In this document: positions 63,104-64,000 of the stretch, piece after piece | How the letters are laid out: the number at the start of each line of letters is the position of its first letter | How positions within the stretch are numbered: position 1 is the stretch's first letter | Source of the DNA: CAVQJU01 sp963712905 | GTDB taxonomy: Bacteria; Acidobacteriota; Vicinamibacteria; Vicinamibacterales; CAVVIG01 | Assembly (NCBI GenBank): GCA_963712905.1 | Contig: CAVQJU010000004.1 | Coordinates: 186,001-250,000 of the forward strand | Direction of reading: 5' to 3' | Length of the DNA: 64,000 bases | Made by a program: the position numbers and the translations under genes | Notes under the pieces: generated by a model | What the model saw: only the letters and a program-made list of their open reading frames with translations | Database searches by the model: none | What the model was told of the DNA's origin: nothing

Positions 63104-64000
63104 CCGACGCGGCTGTCGGCGTGACTGACGTGATTGACAACGTGATTATCGGGGCCGAGCACGTGTCGAAATGGTACGGCCAGGTCATCGGCCTCAACGA
63201 CGTCGTGCTGAAGGTGCAGCCCGGGATCACGGGACTTCTGGGGCCGAATGGCGCCGGCAAGTCCACGCTGATGAAGCTCATCACCGGCCAGCTGAAGCCC
63301 AGCAAGGGCGTGCTGACGGTGCTCGGCGAGCCGATCTGGCACAACGCGCCGATCTACAGCCGCATCGGCTTCTGCCCGGAGCAGGACGCGTTCTACGAGC
63401 GGATGACCGGGCTCGAGTGGGTGACCGCGCTCGTCAGCCTCAACGGGCTCAGCGAGACGGCATCGCGCGACATGGCGGTTCGCGCGCTCGAGACCGTCGG
63501 GCTGAGCGACGTATCCGGCAAACGGATCGCCGCGTACAGCAAGGGCATGCGCCAGCGCGTCAAGCTGGCGCAGGCCATCGCGCACGATCCCGAGCTGCTC
63601 ATCCTCGACGAGCCGTTGTCGGGCATGGATCCCCTCGTGCGGCGGAAGATGATCCGCCTGATCAAGGACTGGGGACGGGCCGGCAAGAGCGTTCTCGTCT
63701 CCAGCCACATCCTGCACGAAATCGAATCGATGACGCCCAACATCGTGCTGATCAACCAGGGCCGGATCCTCGCAGAAGGCAACGTCCACCAGATTCGCGA
63801 TCTCATCGACGAGCACCCGCACACCGTCTACGTGAAGGCCGACGAAACGCGCGAGCTGGCGCGGCGGTTCCTGGCCGACGATCACGTGCTGAGCCTGCGG
63901 TTCGAGGAGGGCGCGGTTGTCGTGCAGACGGGCCGTCCCGACGTCTTCTACGCGCACCTGACGGAACTGGCGGCCTCGGGCGAGCTCGGCGTGATTCACG
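63100..64000 (+). CDS. ABC-2-type exporter ATPase (second copy), truncated by the window edge
   Basis: About 300 residues are visible from the GTG at 63100, which overlaps the permease stop (GTGA), and the frame is open to the right edge. Walker A GPNGAGKST, signature YSKGMRQRVKLAQAIA, Walker B LLILDEPLSGMDP and switch VSSHILHEIE are complete. The C-terminal domain continues beyond the window. A permease may follow outside the window. Two ATPases around one permease suggest a two-ATPase exporter. Confidence 0.9.
   Translation, partial: MTDAAVGVTDVIDNVIIGAEHVSKWYGQVIGLNDVVLKVQPGITGLLGPNGAGKSTLMKLITGQLKPSKGVLTVLGEPIWHNAPIYSRIGFCPEQDAFYERMTGLEWVTALVSLNGLSETASRDMAVRALETVGLSDVSGKRIAAYSKGMRQRVKLAQAIAHDPELLILDEPLSGMDPLVRRKMIRLIKDWGRAGKSVLVSSHILHEIESMTPNIVLINQGRILAEGNVHQIRDLIDEHPHTVYVKADETRELARRFLADDHVLSLRFEEGAVVVQTGRPDVFYAHLTELAASGELGVIH

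Overview
This window looks like a chromosomal contig from a high-GC, diderm soil or sediment bacterium, most likely an acidobacterium (Vicinamibacteria-like). The evidence is two VWFA-related proteins of the type known mainly from Acidobacteria, a TonB-dependent receptor with a carboxypeptidase-like N-terminal domain, many start/stop overlaps (ATGA, GTGA), and several intergenic palindromic and heptamer repeats. It reads as core chromosome. I see no prophage, conjugative module, classical transposase, CRISPR array or rRNA. Nearly all coding space is explained by about 60 genes. The only stretch over 300 bases without a protein gene (33748-34162) holds a repeat, a tRNA-Leu and its putative promoter.

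Layout. 1-9.2 kb: the 3' end of an unknown gene, a cruciform repeat, then a minus-strand run in the order M24 peptidase, HtrA protease, MidA-like methyltransferase, CYTH protein, MurU-like nucleotidyltransferase, AmgK-like kinase, sugar isomerase, asparaginyl-tRNA synthetase. 9.2-20.5 kb: VWFA protein, PrcB-like protein, small secreted and zinc-binding proteins, VOC protein, alpha-glucan phosphorylase, threonine dehydratase, YetF-like membrane protein, surface proteins and a large GT-C-like membrane protein. 20.5-33.4 kb: an S8 protease and HD-GYP pair behind a sigma-54-like promoter, a polar amino-acid ABC transporter with a fused binding protein and permease, a response regulator, a PCYCGC protein, a B12-type radical SAM enzyme, a lectin-like protein and a TonB-dependent siderophore receptor. 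33.4-34 kb: a GIY-YIG nuclease gene between two copies of a palindromic repeat, the second abutting tRNA-Leu(CAG). 34-46.4 kb: SppA, a PpiD-like chaperone, a GAF-GGDEF protein and the rod-shape operon mreB-mreC-mreD-mrdA-rodA followed by rng. 46.4-64 kb: an HD-GYP/HEAT-repeat gene pair, then a nucleoside and methylthioadenosine salvage group (deoA-type phosphorylase, CNT transporter, purine nucleoside phosphorylase, fused cytidine deaminase, mtnA), tsaD, yjbQ, a second VWFA gene, a NUDIX hydrolase, an amino-acid permease, an HD protein and an ABC-2 export system that runs off the end.

The main themes are envelope maintenance (HtrA, SppA, PpiD, Mre/Rod, peptidoglycan-sugar recycling), cyclic-di-GMP signalling (one GGDEF and two HD-GYP proteins) and nucleoside salvage. 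Several conserved genes (asnS, tsaD, punA, the M24 peptidase, a secreted protein) carry single-base frameshifts with both halves otherwise intact. These look more like residual sequencing errors than decay. The most unusual structures are a palindromic repeat translated in frame inside the MidA-like gene, the repeat-flanked GIY-YIG gene beside a tRNA, and an input-like module shared by the adjacent HD-GYP and HEAT-repeat proteins.
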